Positions 36,301 to 47,214 are shown, counted from the stretch's first letter. The stretch is 64,000 nucleotides of DNA from Glandiceps talaboti (GCF_964340395.1 NC_135554.1:4408975-4472974), one strand, 5' to 3'. A program made the numbers and translations. Notes: generated by a model from the sequence alone, not told the origin.

Positions 36301-39300
36301 AACTCAGCATAACAAACCACAGGTAGCATGGTAAGTTTTCAAATAAACTCGATTATTATCAAAATTATTATTATTATATATGATTTATTTAATTATTATT
36401 ATTACAATGGCTGATCCAGTCGACCAAGTATTTAATGGAGTGCGGAAAGAGTCCTGTTGATATTGTCACATTTTTGTTTCCTTGTAACAAATAAGGGCCG
36501 ACAGTATATATTCACAACTGGCCACTATCCCATTTTGACATCTAATACATGTTATAACGTACATCAATTCACACTTAGATCCCATTCTCTTCACCAACCC
36601 CCTCTACTTTTACATCGGAATTTAACAGTAAACAAAGAAAGTGTTATGTAAATATATTTACCTGTATCAGTGCCTTTGGTCTTTCCTAAAGTGCCAATGC
36701 AGATTGCAATAAAGTCAGTTCCTGGAACCAGTGTGAATAGGGCATTTCCAATGATATCAAAGTCCTGTATCTGGTCATGTAAATTAGGGCCAGTCGATTT
36801 CCAGAAACTATCATCATGATCAACATAGTACAAGATGGAGTCACCATTGACGGACAATGCCAACAGGTTATCATAACTCTCAGAACCCACGATAGTTTTA
36901 ACAGGACCACTACCTCCAACTGGTTTAGACCATGACCCAAAGATACTTTCTCGAAATATTAATGTGCGTTGCTGATTTAAGGCAAAAATCAAATTTCTAA
37001 AACCAGCAATTGCTATCACACAGCAACTATTAGATATGACGAACCATTGGTAGGTTTCAAAGGATATCATTATTTGTAACTCATAGCTTAAACTGATGCC
37101 AAGTACTGTGCCGTCATCCATAATGTCTATGTCTAAAGTTGCAGATAATAATGGAATAGGACCAAAGAGTTCATCGGTTTCAGGGTATTCAACATACAGT
37201 TCTGTGGTGCTGCTATGCAAATAATGCAACAAGACATCAGGTGGACTAATAGACCTCCGATTCTTCTTATGCAACAGCTGTTTGTCTGTAAATATAATAT
37301 TAATCATGTACTGAATGTCTTCCATACAGTATGATGTTTTGATTGCTGTTCTTTTGTATATTGGAGGTATGGGAAATTCTCACATTGAAGTGTGAAGTAA
37401 TTAATGAAGACGATGTCTTCCTTGATGGCACTTAAAGCTATCACACATGGCATGATATTGTCTTCTATATTTTCGACGCGTTAGGCTGCGTTCACGAAAA
37501 CCGGTCAGAGGGTGGGCGGGTGATTTAACGTTGCGACCTCATTTTCAAAAAAATACTCATCTCCTCCTTCTATGCCCCAGTGCAAACAAAAACCGTATAT
37601 GTGTATTGTGAATGTGTTTTAAAATCATCTAACCAACATATTTAAAAGAGTAATATTTCCCAATTGACTCTAAACCACGCGATTCTAAAATATTCAAATA
37701 ATTGTCATCATTAACCAGAACATATTTTATATTTTTGATAAATTCATCCCTGGATCCTTGCTGAATAATGCATTACATTTGATAACAACATTGAAAATAA
37801 AAACCTTTGGCTGACAAAAACGACAACATAATATTTTTAAAATCTAATATGATATTATTTATCATATATTCAGGGAGTAGATTGACTTTGGAACCATGAA
37901 TTTCATCTTTCCAATGAAATATATAATTTGTTTGTACAATTCTTTACACCTCTGTCTCACATACTATGTTAACATGTAGATATTTCGGGTAAACAAATAG
38001 TTATTTCAAATTGCAACCTATTAATTTGTTTTTGTTTCGGGTTTTTTTAGGGTTTGTATGTAACTAAGTGTATATATTTCTTACAGATATATTTTTGTTT
38101 TATTTTATTTTCTGTTTTGTAGTTTATTTGTTGTGTGTCTGGGCCATTGGATTAAGACTAGTTCCACTGAACTATTTCCATGGCCCTCACCAGGGAGGGT
38201 GACCATGCAATATTAAATTATGTTTTTGTCATGTACACTTTCCCAGTCTAAGTTCTGTCATCCTTTTTGGTGAAAATAAAATGAATTAAAAAATTACAGG
38301 GACTTCTGATATCATATTCTCTTGTTTTCTTTTTTATGTACCCATGTTTAAATATGCACCTGTAAAGTACTCCTGAAGTCTATGGAGCAACCTTTTTTCA
38401 GTAGCTTCTCTCAATGTAAGGGGCATAAATAATAGTAAGAAACGAAGAGATGTTTTTTAATTGGATAAGGAACAAACGCATTTCTATTACTTTCCTTCAA
38501 GAAGTAAATTGCCCATCCGACCAGAAAAATATTTGGGGAATTGAATGGGGTTTGCCCTGTATAATTAATTCAAATTCTGGTCAGAAGGGAGGAGTTGCAA
38601 TTCTATTTAATAAACTGTTTGAATTCATAAAACGTTATGTGATTCGAACAACAGAATAATTGCCGTCGATATTTCTGTTGGGGACAAGCGCCTTAGTGTT
38701 ATTGATATTTATGCCCCAAACGAGGACAGCCTTGAGTTTGTTAACGAGTTACGTAATTACTTTGATGAATTTCAAAATCATGAATCTATTGTTTGTGGTG
38801 GCAATGTAGTTCGGGACCATCAGTTAGACACAATGGGTTAAACCCAAATGCAAAACGAACTATTGACGGACCGGAATAAGTGATGAATGTTATTTGACTG
38901 ACATCACTGAATTCGGACAAGTGTGGTTTTACTTGGTGGCAAAAGCGACCTTTCAATCAAAGTCGCCTAGATTATTTCTTGGTTACGCCTGATAAAGAAG
39001 CCAGAACTGTATCCTGTGAGATCGAACCAGGCTATCGTACTGATCACTCTATGGTTATTTTGACACTTGACATGTTCAAGTCTGACAGGGGAAAGGGTTT
39101 TTGGAAGTGGAATTCTAGTCTCAATAATGATAAAGATTAGGTGTTGTTGGTTATAAAGAAGACACTCACTGAATCATTGCAAGAATATTTAACACATGGT
39201 AATATTCCGGAAGCAAGTTTCTTTATTAGCATTCCCCTTCTGTGGGAAATGATTAAATTGAAAATCAACAATTCAGTATACGGCCAGAAAGAAAAGGAAG

Positions 39301-42300
39301 CAAGATAAAAGGAAGGAAGAACTTGAGAAAGACATTGAATTACTTGATCAACAGTGTCAGTTAAACCCAAATGAAAACTTTTGGAAAAGCTAGAAAAAAT
39401 TGAATTGGAGGCAATTCGTCAATTTTATATGAAAGGTGTTCTCATTCGTTCAAAGGCAGGGTGGGTGCAAAATGGGGAAAACCCGACAAATTACTTCGGT
39501 AATTTAGAAAAACGTCATTACATAAACAAAACTATGGAAAAGTTAGTAGGGAAATATGGGTCCATTCTTACAAATGATAAGGAAATACTTTCAGAAGGCA
39601 CTGATTTTTATAAAAGCCTTTTTTCCTCCCGTGTGTTCATTTATGTCCAATTTCACTGGTAATACCATACCTAAATTGTCAGAGGAGCAAAAGGTTTCCC
39701 TTGAGGGTAAATTAACACTGGACGAGTGTGGATATGCATTGAAAAACATAGACGGGGTATAATAACCTGTATTCCAAAGTCAGACAAAGACAGGTTGCAC
39801 CTTAAAAATTGGCGTCCAATAACATTGTTAAACACCGATTATACAATTGCCGCTTCGGCAATTGCTGAACGTCCGGATAAAGCAAGTGTTAGAAAATAGC
39901 CGACTTATATATGACGTTTTACATCAAACTAAAACACTAAATATTACTGGAATACTCCCTGCGATTGATTTTGAGAAAGTGTTTGATTCTATTGAGTGGT
40001 CAGCAATTGACAATGCCTTGAAGTTTTTGGTCAGGGCATTAAAAAATGGGTCTCGACCTTTTATACCGAGATGAGTAGTTGTGTATTAAATGATGGACAC
40101 TTCTCTCCTTTTTTCAGCTTTAGTCGAGGTGTGAGACAAGGCGACCCACTATCGTCATACTTGTTTATTATTGTAGTTGAACTATTGGCAATTGCTTTGA
40201 AGAACACATCTGATGTACATGGTATAAAGCTTTTTGATGTTAATTATCTCTTGGGTCAGTATACTGACGATACATTTATGTTTCTAGATGACTCTGAAAA
40301 AAGCCTTGCTGCTGTATTGACTATTCCAGACAGATTTTCCCATGCTTCAGGCCTCAAAGTCAATATTGATAAGACAACAATTATTTGGTTAGGAGCTACT
40401 CGTCACCGTCGCCAAATTCTCGTCCCAGACAAGAAACTGAATTGGACTGTCGAACCTTTCACGGTTCTCGGCTGCACTTCTGATGTTGATCTTGAAAAGA
40501 CCTCTGATTTAAACTACTCTCCAATCATTACACAGATTGAGAATCTCTTTCGCTGCTGGACCAAGCGCCCATTAAAATTACAGTATTATATATGACGTTT
40601 TACATCAATTACAGTATTAAAAACATTGGCGATTCCAGAACTCGTCCATTGTCTTTCTGTTCTTCCAAATTTAACAGAAGTACAAATTAAAAAATTGGAG
40701 TCGTGTTTTTATAAATTCAATTGGAATGGTGGTACGGATAAAATAAACAGAAACAGAATGTGTATGAGTGTAGCAGACGGAGGTCTTAACATGGACATGG
40801 TTCGTCTGTCAACTTTTCAAAAGTCGCTGATTTAGCGGCTTTTTAATTCGAAGAATAGAAGTCAGTGGAAGTTTCTGCTCACTTCTGTTCTTGGGCTGGG
40901 TTGTTGTGTGTTAAGATTCTTAGGAAGTCAACAAATCAAAACTTTAAATTTATCACAGACTTACTGGTAACGTATTTTGGAATGAAGTATTCCAAGGTTG
41001 GTCTGAAATCCCATCCCCTGAAAATTCGGTTGACTTTGTTCACCAAGTTCTTTGGCTAAATCTGTTTATTAAAGTAAACCAGGGTATTATTTATTTCAGT
41101 TCCGGGTTATGTAGGGGTGTAAACCTTGTTAGAGATTTACTCGATGAAAATGGAAATTTTCTCTCTTATAATAACTTCTGTAGAAAATATCATATTGAGA
41201 CTGATTTTGTAACTTTCTATGGTGTACTAAAAGCAATTCCAAACAGATGGAAAAGAGAAATTCTCCTATTTTCAAATCAGAATAATAAAATCTTTCAACT
41301 TAACGTGATTGAAAATGTTAAGATATGTAAGACGCCCTGCCCTCTATCTCGAAAAGGAAGTAGGCAACAATATAAAAGTACAACGTTCTGTAGAGAAGTG
41401 GTGTGCAGAGCTAGCATCTCCTTGGATAATATTTTTATTTACTATGTTTTGCCGAGAAATGTAACCGATGATGTTGCCCATCAGAGTCTACAGTATGAAA
41501 TCCTTCACCGTATCATCAGTACAAATAGATTTCTGTTTCTTCGGGAACTTTCAGATCATGAGCGCTGCACTTTCCGTGACCAAGAAACTGAAACGATTAG
41601 GCATCTATTTTTTTAAAATGCCTATTTGTACAACAGATATGGAATCATACATTTAACAAGTGTAATGTTATCCTTTCTGAAACTGAAGTCCTCTTGGGAA
41701 ACGACAGCGCCGATCACACCATAAATGGCTGGAATATTATTTGTCTCCTTGCAAAGAGATTTATTTACAACTGTAAAATGTCAGGGATCATTCCAATTTT
41801 TGACATTTTTAAAGGAAATATTAGATATTATAGAAACGTCTTGGTTTGTTTTGCAAATGAACCCAAGGCAAAACGTTGCATAACAAGTCTCAATGAATTT
41901 TTACTATAATTTTTTACTTTATTTGCTGCTGAAATTTAGATGGTAAGTTAAATCTGCAACTAAATGCAATTACTTAGTTTTTGTAATTTTCCTTAACTAA
42001 TTTTTTTTTCTCATGTCTTACTCCCCTGTTTTGATCTGTAAACCTATTCTATTTTTTTGTTTGTTCTTCGTCCTGTGCCTGTCTTCTGTTTTTGTGAAAT
42101 ATTTTTTTTGAGAATGTTCAATAAACATCAAAATAAAAAACAAAAACAAACAATATTTCGAATTTCATACTTCACACTTCATACTTGACAGTTCATACTT
42201 CACGCTTCACACTTCATAGCAATTGATGATACATCACAGAAATTTGTGAAGCCATGGACGAATACCATGAGTCACTAGTGTTTATTTCGGATCCTTGGAG

Positions 42301-45300
42301 TATATGAGTAGACAGGGGAGTGATACAAAGTATTAGTAGTAACATACCTCGATGCATTGGTATATGTTAGATACTAATAGCCGAATCACCTCATTTATGT
42401 CAGACTGTCTTTTATGTAATGTACATGTAGATTTTACTTAAGCCGTCTTTTTATGTTGGGAAGCAGCTGGCTATAACAATTTAAACAATTGTGTAATTAC
42501 CCATAAATATTGAATACTACAGTTGAACAATTAGCGACCGGTCAGTTTCTCTAGCGGGGGGGGGGGGCAGTGGATATTGCCATTGGGCTGAAAAAGTCAC
42601 TGACTCCCTACCTGTAAAACCAGAAACATGATGCCCCCCCCCCCCCATATACCATATTCACATAACAGGTATTTTTTGATCGTGACTCAATGTGGACTGC
42701 TTGACTGTCTCACAAATACTTTACAAGATCCAGGGATATCATGATCATATAATTATTGACAACACAGGGTAAATATATTCAAAATGGAGTTTAATAGCTT
42801 CTTTACCGTGAAAGATAGGGGAAAGCTTGAGAAGGGATTATGTATACCTCTCATGGGGGGGGGGGGGTCCTAGCTTGAGCTTGAGACTGGGATATGTCTA
42901 CCTCTTGTGAGTGTGTGTGTGTGGGGGGGGGGGTCCTAGGGGTCACCCCTCTACATGTTATTACGACACTTTCGGGCAATAATTTCCAAGTTTTACAAGA
43001 CAGCACCATCAAGTATCAGAAACTATTATATAAATTTACATATACTTACATAGAGTTGAAATATGTTCTTAATCATTATAATAAAGGTCATTGGTAAGGA
43101 AGATTTGGAGGTTTAAGGCACTATCTTGGCAAACATTTTACACCATAAAATACAATATTATCTTAAATTAGCATAGGGTGAAAATTCTTAAGAAAGGTTT
43201 AATACCATTATGAAATTAAAAAGGTCGGTGCTTCTGATTGTTGGTTGAACGCATGAGTGACCTCTCGGGTTGAGGAAGTCCTTGGGGACTCCTCTAGCAG
43301 ATCCGGAGGATTTTTTTGTTTCTATTAAGGCAATATTTAGGTTATTCATAGCCTTTGAGCTAATATATCAAAGCTTCGAAAGCTTTCGAAGCTAAAGTTA
43401 ATGTAAGTTTTTAATGAGTTTCCCATGTCACATAAAAATGGACCCGTAATATTGGTGCATGTATAGTAAATTAAAGTCACTGGTATGTTAGAGAACTTTA
43501 GGCGGTCATACCTAGTGTATAATACTTAATAGAAAGTGGAATTGTATGAGATGTGGTGATTTGTAGCGTCGATAACATGTAGTATCCCAATCAGAAAGTG
43601 CATTTCTCTTCATAATGAAGAGTAGAACGATTTAGATAATTTAACCTTTTATATAAACTATCTCTGAAGATTATGATTATGAAACCTTCAAGTTCACTTA
43701 TGCCCCAAAGTGCAATATAAGTGAAGCACTGATTGTGAAACAGCCAAGCATTTACATGACATGTTCTGTAACAAGTGTGGTAGCTAGGTAATACATGTAT
43801 ATGTATAATAAAGTCACCGGTATGTTAGAGAACTTTAGGTGGTCATACCTAGTGTATAATAGAAACTGGAATCTGATAGATGTGGTGATTTGTAGTGTCA
43901 ATAACATGACGAGTAGAACAATTTAGATTAACTTCATTTATAAACTATCTATGAAAATTGCCATTACGAAACCTTCAAGTTCACTTTTGCCCCAAACTGC
44001 AATATAAGTGAAGCATTGATTGTGAAACAGCCAAGCATTTACATGACATGTTCTGTAACAAGTGTGGTAGCTAAATAATACGTGTATATGTATAATATAG
44101 AAGTATGTTTGAACTCTATACTAAAGAATTTATATAAGAAACAGGGACAATAATAAATTATATATGATACCAGTAAGTTTAGACAAGGCTATATGCCTTT
44201 GTAGAACAGGATTTTCTTCTTCCATCACAATCCAAAACACAATGACCCCCCCCCCCCATTCACAATTTTCAAAATAGCTTGACCCCCCTACTGCCAATTT
44301 GAAAAACGGGGTGTCCACCTCCCAATCCACCCCCCCCCCCCAGCCGAAGAAACTGACCGGTCCCTTAAGTTGGATTGCCCAAGCGGTGTCATGTTTAGTG
44401 AAAACAAAAGCAAAGCAAGTACTGAACCTTGTACACCGAGTTGACGATTGACAATCAATGACAACCGACTGAAACCGGTTACATAAATATGACTAGATCC
44501 ACTGTAAGGTGTTACTCTTTACTGAGATTGGCTAAATCAGTTAGGAGGATGTCATGGCCAATGGTATCAAATATGGCTTATATACTAGAAAGACGGAAAG
44601 GACATTGACTCCTGCATCTAGTGATAACGTAGTGTCATTATGTACCTTGCTGAGGGCATTGCTATTAGCGATTACCAGCCTGTAGAGGTTCAAGTGAACA
44701 GTTCATGTTGTTAAAGTAATGAGTAAGTTTAACAATTTGCAGATAAGTTGGAAATGAAGGATAGGTTGAAAATATGACTGTTTTTTCGGGGTTTGTTGTT
44801 GTTTAAAAAAAATAAAATAAAAAATAATGTCTAAGTCAAGTAAATGCTTTTATAAGCAGAAGTGCCACAATAGAAAATATACAGACTGTGAACAGTGCTA
44901 CATTCAAGACAGAGGTTGACAACAGTGTTGAATGTGCTGGAAGAAACTGGTCGATTTCGATAATTATGATTCCAAAGTCTTTATTTGCATTACGGACGGC
45001 ATTCTCTTTGCAGCTGATTAAGAATATGAGACAATGTTGGTCTTGTAAAGCCCCTTTTTCAGGAGAATTGGTACAACAGCAGATTTAAAGGCACTGGGAA
45101 CAGTACTAGTGGTAGCTTCAGGTGAGAGATTGACAAAAGTTCTCATTGCTGGAAATAATACGTCGATTACATTTGTGTGTAGGTTAGTCGGAACAGGATT
45201 TAGACTGCAGGACCTCGATGGACCTACCATGATTGTTATATTTTTTATTTCATTGACAGCTGTTAGATTGATAAACAGATGGTGAACTATGCGAGTGTAC

Positions 45301-46797
45301 TTATTGTTTTTGTTCTATTTAATTCAATTCGGTTGAATTACCAATTTAGGGTACAAATCCTTTCAATTTCTTTCTAGCATTTATGTCATTAATTTTACAT
45401 TCAATTTTGGAACTAGAGTGTACCAGTTTGGATCTAGACTCTGTGTGATAAATAACTTTTTCATAGGTGTGTGCTTCTCTAATAGAATGTGATGTACACT
45501 AAAAATCAGAAATCTCAAATTTCTTGTTGCGAATTGCATTGCTGGAACGTTCCATCAGCATAATGTTAAATGACTGTTACCTTTTGTGATCATCTTTTGG
45601 ACTAAAGGGACTTGAATGAGACAGTGCATAAACCTTGAAGGAAATGACACCATTGTTAGTACGATCTACTTGTCTTGACATGCATTATGCTAGCAGTGAT
45701 ATCATTTCCTGGAAAGTCATCATAAATAAGGACAGAGTGATTTGAAGAAACATCAGTAAACAGTCACGATTTGTTAAACAAAAGATTTTCATAACTGTAA
45801 AGACATATGTATATAATAGACATGATTTATATTTTATATAGCCATTATAACTGCTTATAGGTGTGTTAGAATTAATTCAACAACTATTCTAAGGTCTTTG
45901 TATAATGTCTTGAGATACTCAGGTATTCCCATTTCTATACTGGTAATAACGGAATATGTACCTTTGTTGAAAGCCAGTAGAGAGTCAGTAGGTTATAGTT
46001 TCTATTGGGTGATTAATAGGAATGGCACTGGTAAATAATGATGGCGCTGAAATAAAATGTGCCGTTGAAGATAATTGGATGACACACGTCTATCTTTCGT
46101 CAGTTCAGATAGTGATATCTTTGAATTCGGTCTTTTATTCATATCAAGTACAGCAGTATATTGCACTGCACAGGGGAAATTTAAGATTGATACATCAGAG
46201 TCGATTACCATGGTAAATTCATTTAGATAAATAATTCTATAAAATTGTATTTACGAAATATGCCAATTATAAACCATTTATTTATGATTGTGGTAGTTTG
46301 CCTAGATACAATCGTGAGTTTACCAATACAAAGACCATGTGTCAAAGGTCGCTCATGACAGAACAAGTAAGCGAAGCAAGTAAATTCCTATCCCTCATTT
46401 TAGTTTCAATAGGGACGGGTGTTACATTAATTGTATCTTTTATCGATAAGTAATTATCAAGTTATGAATGTGAACCTCTACATTTGAAACTAGAGTGTGC
46501 CAATGATAATTTAACGAGAAAGACAAAATTCGCAGTAAGCAAACATCCACGCTGGCTGCATGTTGCACCATGTCAAGGTCTGTAGAATGTTTAAAGTGTT
46601 ATCTTGCAATTTGTTAAATTTCCAAATATTGCAGACAGACTATGTGCTAACAAAGTCTTACCATCAATTATACGTTCGTCGTCATTGAAATCGGCCTTGT
46701 TGACAGGGTTTGATAAAAGTAGTGCAGGATAGCTTAATACCAACGTAAGCATCCATAATAACACAATGTCCATGTTACTGTTCATCAAGAATGACAT
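22759..46797 (-). CDS. Modular single-pass receptor with four beta-propeller-like domains
   Basis: The exon set is 46797-46662, 37285-36662, 33564-32968, 30615-30568, 26163-25510, 24612-23956, 23734-23684 and 22964-22759. All have GT/AG sites and all internal exons are phase 1-1. They sum to 2,973 nt, an intact frame of 990 residues plus stop. The order is a signal peptide (about 1-30), four modules of about 200-220 residues (46-253, 254-452, 469-686, 687-905), Gly/Ser and acidic linkers, a TM helix (about 927-944) and a basic tail of about 46 residues. Each module shows five repeats of roughly 42 residues of the type W..PLPNSCCVIDISV..NGTLVGLD..LIVR, like five-bladed tachylectin-2 or tectonin-type propellers. 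A cell-surface binding role is inferred. Additional exons could be missed, and 46797 could start another gene, but phase and content agree. Confidence 0.75.
23684..23734 (-). CDS. Receptor linker exon (acidic stalk)
   Basis: 51 nt, phase 1-1, with acceptor ATTGCTTTTATAG and donor GTATGT. It encodes AGEPGSGFEESDDITEF, a short acidic stalk before the membrane helix. It is conserved at 61045-61095 in the duplicate. Confidence 0.65.
23956..24612 (-). CDS. Receptor exon: propeller module M4
   Basis: 657 nt, phase 1-1, one codon longer than M3 at the 3' end (ending SASHQ). Repeat blocks are the same as M3, with a Tyr in VRHYLYMPW where the other three copies have Asp. The donor is GTAATT. It is the membrane-proximal module. 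Counterpart in the second gene: 61317-61973. Confidence 0.85.
25510..26163 (-). CDS. Receptor exon: propeller module M3
   Basis: 654 nt, phase 1-1. It holds five repeats, with blocks GPLKDTCCIIDIEVLPDGSL, PNSCCVIDISVTENGTLVGL, WSEPLPNGGNCSKVEATVHG and MPIVDLSITNEGFVILEQ. Potential N-glycosylation sites are NCS, NLT and NSS. It is a tandem duplicate of M4, and its intron flanks are duplicated too. Counterpart in the second gene: 62933-63586. Confidence 0.85.
26530..27363. mobile_element. Insertion of about 835 bp specific to copy A
   Basis: The three related intron copies (24950-25010, 62320-62370 and 63935-63975) run without a break where this block sits. It contains a mixed (GT)n/(GTCT)n tract at 26571-26632, then CGTTTTCTCCATAATGGCTT and TTCAAACAAAATTTTG. 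A related sequence is at 52425-52580. It is probably a repeat of a dispersed family; clean terminal repeats and a target duplication were not resolved. Confidence 0.6.
27391..27468. repeat. (CATT)n microsatellite
   Basis: An uninterrupted CATT/TTCA tetranucleotide array of nearly 80 bp inside the receptor intron. The paralogous sites at about 25003 and 62368 have only TTTCATTCAATCAG, so the array expanded here. Confidence 0.95.
28200..29832 (+). mobile_element. 5'-truncated non-LTR retrotransposon (CR1/Jockey-like), broken
   Basis: Reverse-transcriptase motifs in order are TNYRPVSLLPLFSK, HGFLPSKST, DFSKAFDSVNHDLL, SGVPQGSLLGPLLFIMYIND and YADDSK, followed by the thumb and C-terminal part (YVRSNLEYCSVVWSP). 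The frame breaks near 28680 and again near 29420, and the upstream part is garbled, so the copy is dead. The stop is near 29638, followed by a short 3' UTR and an A-rich tail ending about 29832. There is no endonuclease domain. It sits in a receptor intron, antisense to the gene. Confidence 0.85.
30305..30350. repeat. (AAAT)n microsatellite
   Basis: About eleven uninterrupted AAAT units in a receptor intron, just upstream on the plus strand of the 30568 linker exon. Confidence 0.95.
30568..30615 (-). CDS. Receptor linker exon (Gly/Ser-rich)
   Basis: 48 nt, phase 1-1, with acceptor TTATCTATTTAAATCAG and donor GTAAGA. It encodes GNGASSGAGSGRTEIE, a flexible spacer between module D2 and module M3. 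It is too short for confidence from coding content alone; support comes from both splice sites, phase, strand and position. Confidence 0.5.
31400..31541. repeat. Foldback element in a receptor intron
   Basis: The left arm AACAATAATGTATGCCCTCC pairs with the right end GGAGGGCGTACATTATTGTT. Inner blocks GCAAACTT with AAGTTTGC and CCATAATGGGC with GCCCATTATG also pair, with the loop near 31468. A short phrase, (T)CCATAATGG, recurs within the arms. It resembles a MITE of the kind seen at 7919 but with different sequence. Confidence 0.8.
32780..32819. repeat. (TTTG)n microsatellite
   Basis: About ten TTTG units just 3' of the module D2 exon in the gene's direction, within the intron. Confidence 0.95.
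32968..33564 (-). CDS. Receptor exon 3: propeller module D2
   Basis: 597 nt, phase 1-1, with acceptor TTTTCCTTTTACACGTAG and donor GTAAGA. Repeats are seen as YTIEGPLGDTNLIIDLTVMN, DNSCCMNAIETTTEGNVFGV, WQGPIPNSAGIVTIARYVDG and VQDFTVLPEGS. Spacing and order match the other modules, so it aligns end to end with D1, M3 and M4. It lacks the first CC pair (TNL in its place). Confidence 0.75.
33565..36661. other. Receptor intron, nothing recognised
   Basis: Small ORFs only, with no phase-1 exon that I could support. AT-rich sequence with (ATT)n runs near 34750 and 36360-36400 and a repeated phrase GGTTACCATGGCAAC / AGTTACCATGGCAAC near 35930 and 36258. A short linker exon could still be hidden here. 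Confidence 0.45.
36662..37285 (-). CDS. Receptor exon 2: propeller module D1
   Basis: 624 nt, phase 1-1, with acceptor ATTATATTTACAG and donor GTAAAT. It opens with a basic Lys/Arg-rich stretch (KQLLHKKNRRS) that could be a processing site, then five weakly similar repeats. Recognisable blocks are LFGPIPLLSATLDIDIMDDG, SNSCCVIAI, LIFRESIFGSWSKPVGG and IQDFDIIGNALF. It is the most diverged module and keeps only one of the CC pairs. Confidence 0.7.
37286..38385. other. Receptor intron with a possible LINE 3' end
   Basis: No exon recognised. At about 38130-38300 the sequence runs from TGTCTGGGCCATTGGATTAA to GGTGAAAATAAAATGAATTA, resembling the short 3' UTR and A-rich tail of a CR1-like LINE. 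The broken L1/Tx1-type element begins straight after. Confidence 0.35.
38390..42145 (+). mobile_element. Decayed L1/Tx1-like LINE with endonuclease and reverse transcriptase
   Basis: APE-endonuclease pieces: VASLNVRGIN (near 38400), ITFLQEVNC, GGVAILFN, IDIYAPNED and SRLDYFLVTPD, with a TDHSMV motif near 39045. Reverse-transcriptase pieces: AIDFEKVFDSIEW, SRGVRQGDPLSSYLFIIVVE and QYTDDTFMFLDD (the usual YADD has become YTDD). A C-terminal part runs to about 41909, then a UTR and an A-rich end near 42145. Numerous frameshifts and stops make it inactive. The motif style (RQGDPLS, QYxDDT) fits L1/Tx1 rather than CR1. It occupies the first receptor intron, antisense. Confidence 0.85.
42162..42222. 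repeat. Short tandem repeat (CTTCAYA/CTTCATA)
   Basis: Phrases CTTCACA, CTTCATA and CTTCACG recur about seven times in 60 bp directly after the A-rich LINE tail. It may derive from tail slippage. Confidence 0.7.
42223..43472. other. Unassigned intron sequence with G and C homopolymers
   Basis: Poly-G and poly-C runs occur near 42557, 42633, 42857 and 42923. A local repeat is built on GAGACTGGGATATG / GAGAAGGGATTATG with TACCTCT and GGTCCTAG. No coding exon is supported. Confidence 0.5.
43473..44100. repeat. Direct tandem duplication, two units of about 300-340 bp
   Basis: Unit 1 (43473-43809) and unit 2 (43810 to about 44100) both begin AAAGTCAC(T/C)GGTATGTTAG. Both contain AACTTTAGG(C/T)GGTCATACCT, ACCTTCAAGTTCACTT and ACAGCCAAGCATTTACATGA. 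Unit 2 has lost a stretch of about 45 bp. Confidence 0.85.
44520..45240 (-). mobile_element. LINE reverse-transcriptase scrap, minus strand
   Basis: On the minus strand 45230-45040 reads CSLNPVPTNLHTNVIDVLFP, then VPSAFKSAVVPILLKKG, the usual region just before the RT palm in CR1/L2-type LINEs. Near 44600 the same strand reads AIFDTIGHDILLTDLANLS, the first RT aspartate motif. The stretch between is degraded. Inactive; it lies in receptor intron 1 on the same strand as the gene. Confidence 0.65.
45241..46661. other. Receptor intron, nothing recognised
   Basis: Small ORFs on both strands without motifs. The signal-peptide exon of the receptor follows at 46662 on the minus strand. I see no other feature. 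Confidence 0.45.
46662..46797 (-). CDS. Receptor exon 1: signal peptide
   Basis: Two in-frame ATGs (46797 and 46785) precede MDIVLLWMLTLVLSYPALLL, a classic hydrophobic signal core with cleavage likely near LLLSNP. The mature start, NPVNKADFNDDERIID, is acidic. The donor is GTAAGA, leaving phase 1, which matches the acceptor phase of the 37285 exon; the join makes Asp. Distance to the next exon is 9.4 kb, filled mainly by LINE sequence. Confidence 0.7.
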
Positions 46798-46874
46798 CTG
46801 TTAATAAAAATATGATTTCATCATCACTGATACCATGGTATCCGTTCCTAAAAAGGGAAACAACAACTTAATGA

Positions 46875-46878
<4 letters not shown>

Positions 46879-46969
<91 letters not shown>

Positions 46970-46991
46970 AAATGTATATATATATATATAT
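46879..46991. repeat. (TA)n microsatellite upstream of the receptor start
   Basis: TA dinucleotide runs at 46879-46967 and 46976-46991, only about 80 bp upstream of the receptor ATG on the minus strand, so within the presumed promoter or 5' UTR. Confidence 0.95.
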
Positions 46992-47052
46992 ACACATATA
47001 ATTTCATTCTTCTTTCGCCAAGTAGAGTGCTCGATCACCTTGGAAAGCTATC

Positions 47053-47214
47053 ATACATAAACATGAAAGAAGACGAGTCTGATATTACATTGTGGAATTA
47101 CACTACGGACCGTTTCACCAGAAGGATCGACACCCGACGATCCTTCTGGTGAAACGGTCCGTAGTGTAATTCCACAATGTAATATCAGACTCGTCTTCTT
47201 TCATGTTTATGTAT
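47053..47214. repeat. Perfect long hairpin, 77-bp arms
   Basis: Arm 47053-47129 (starting ATACATAAACATGAAAGAAG, ending CCAGAAGGATCG) is an exact reverse complement of 47138-47214, with the 8-nt loop ACACCCGA. I checked the arms base by base and found no mismatch. It is flanked by TA microsatellites. A perfect hairpin of this length implies a young foldback element or active repair of the arms. Confidence 0.95.
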
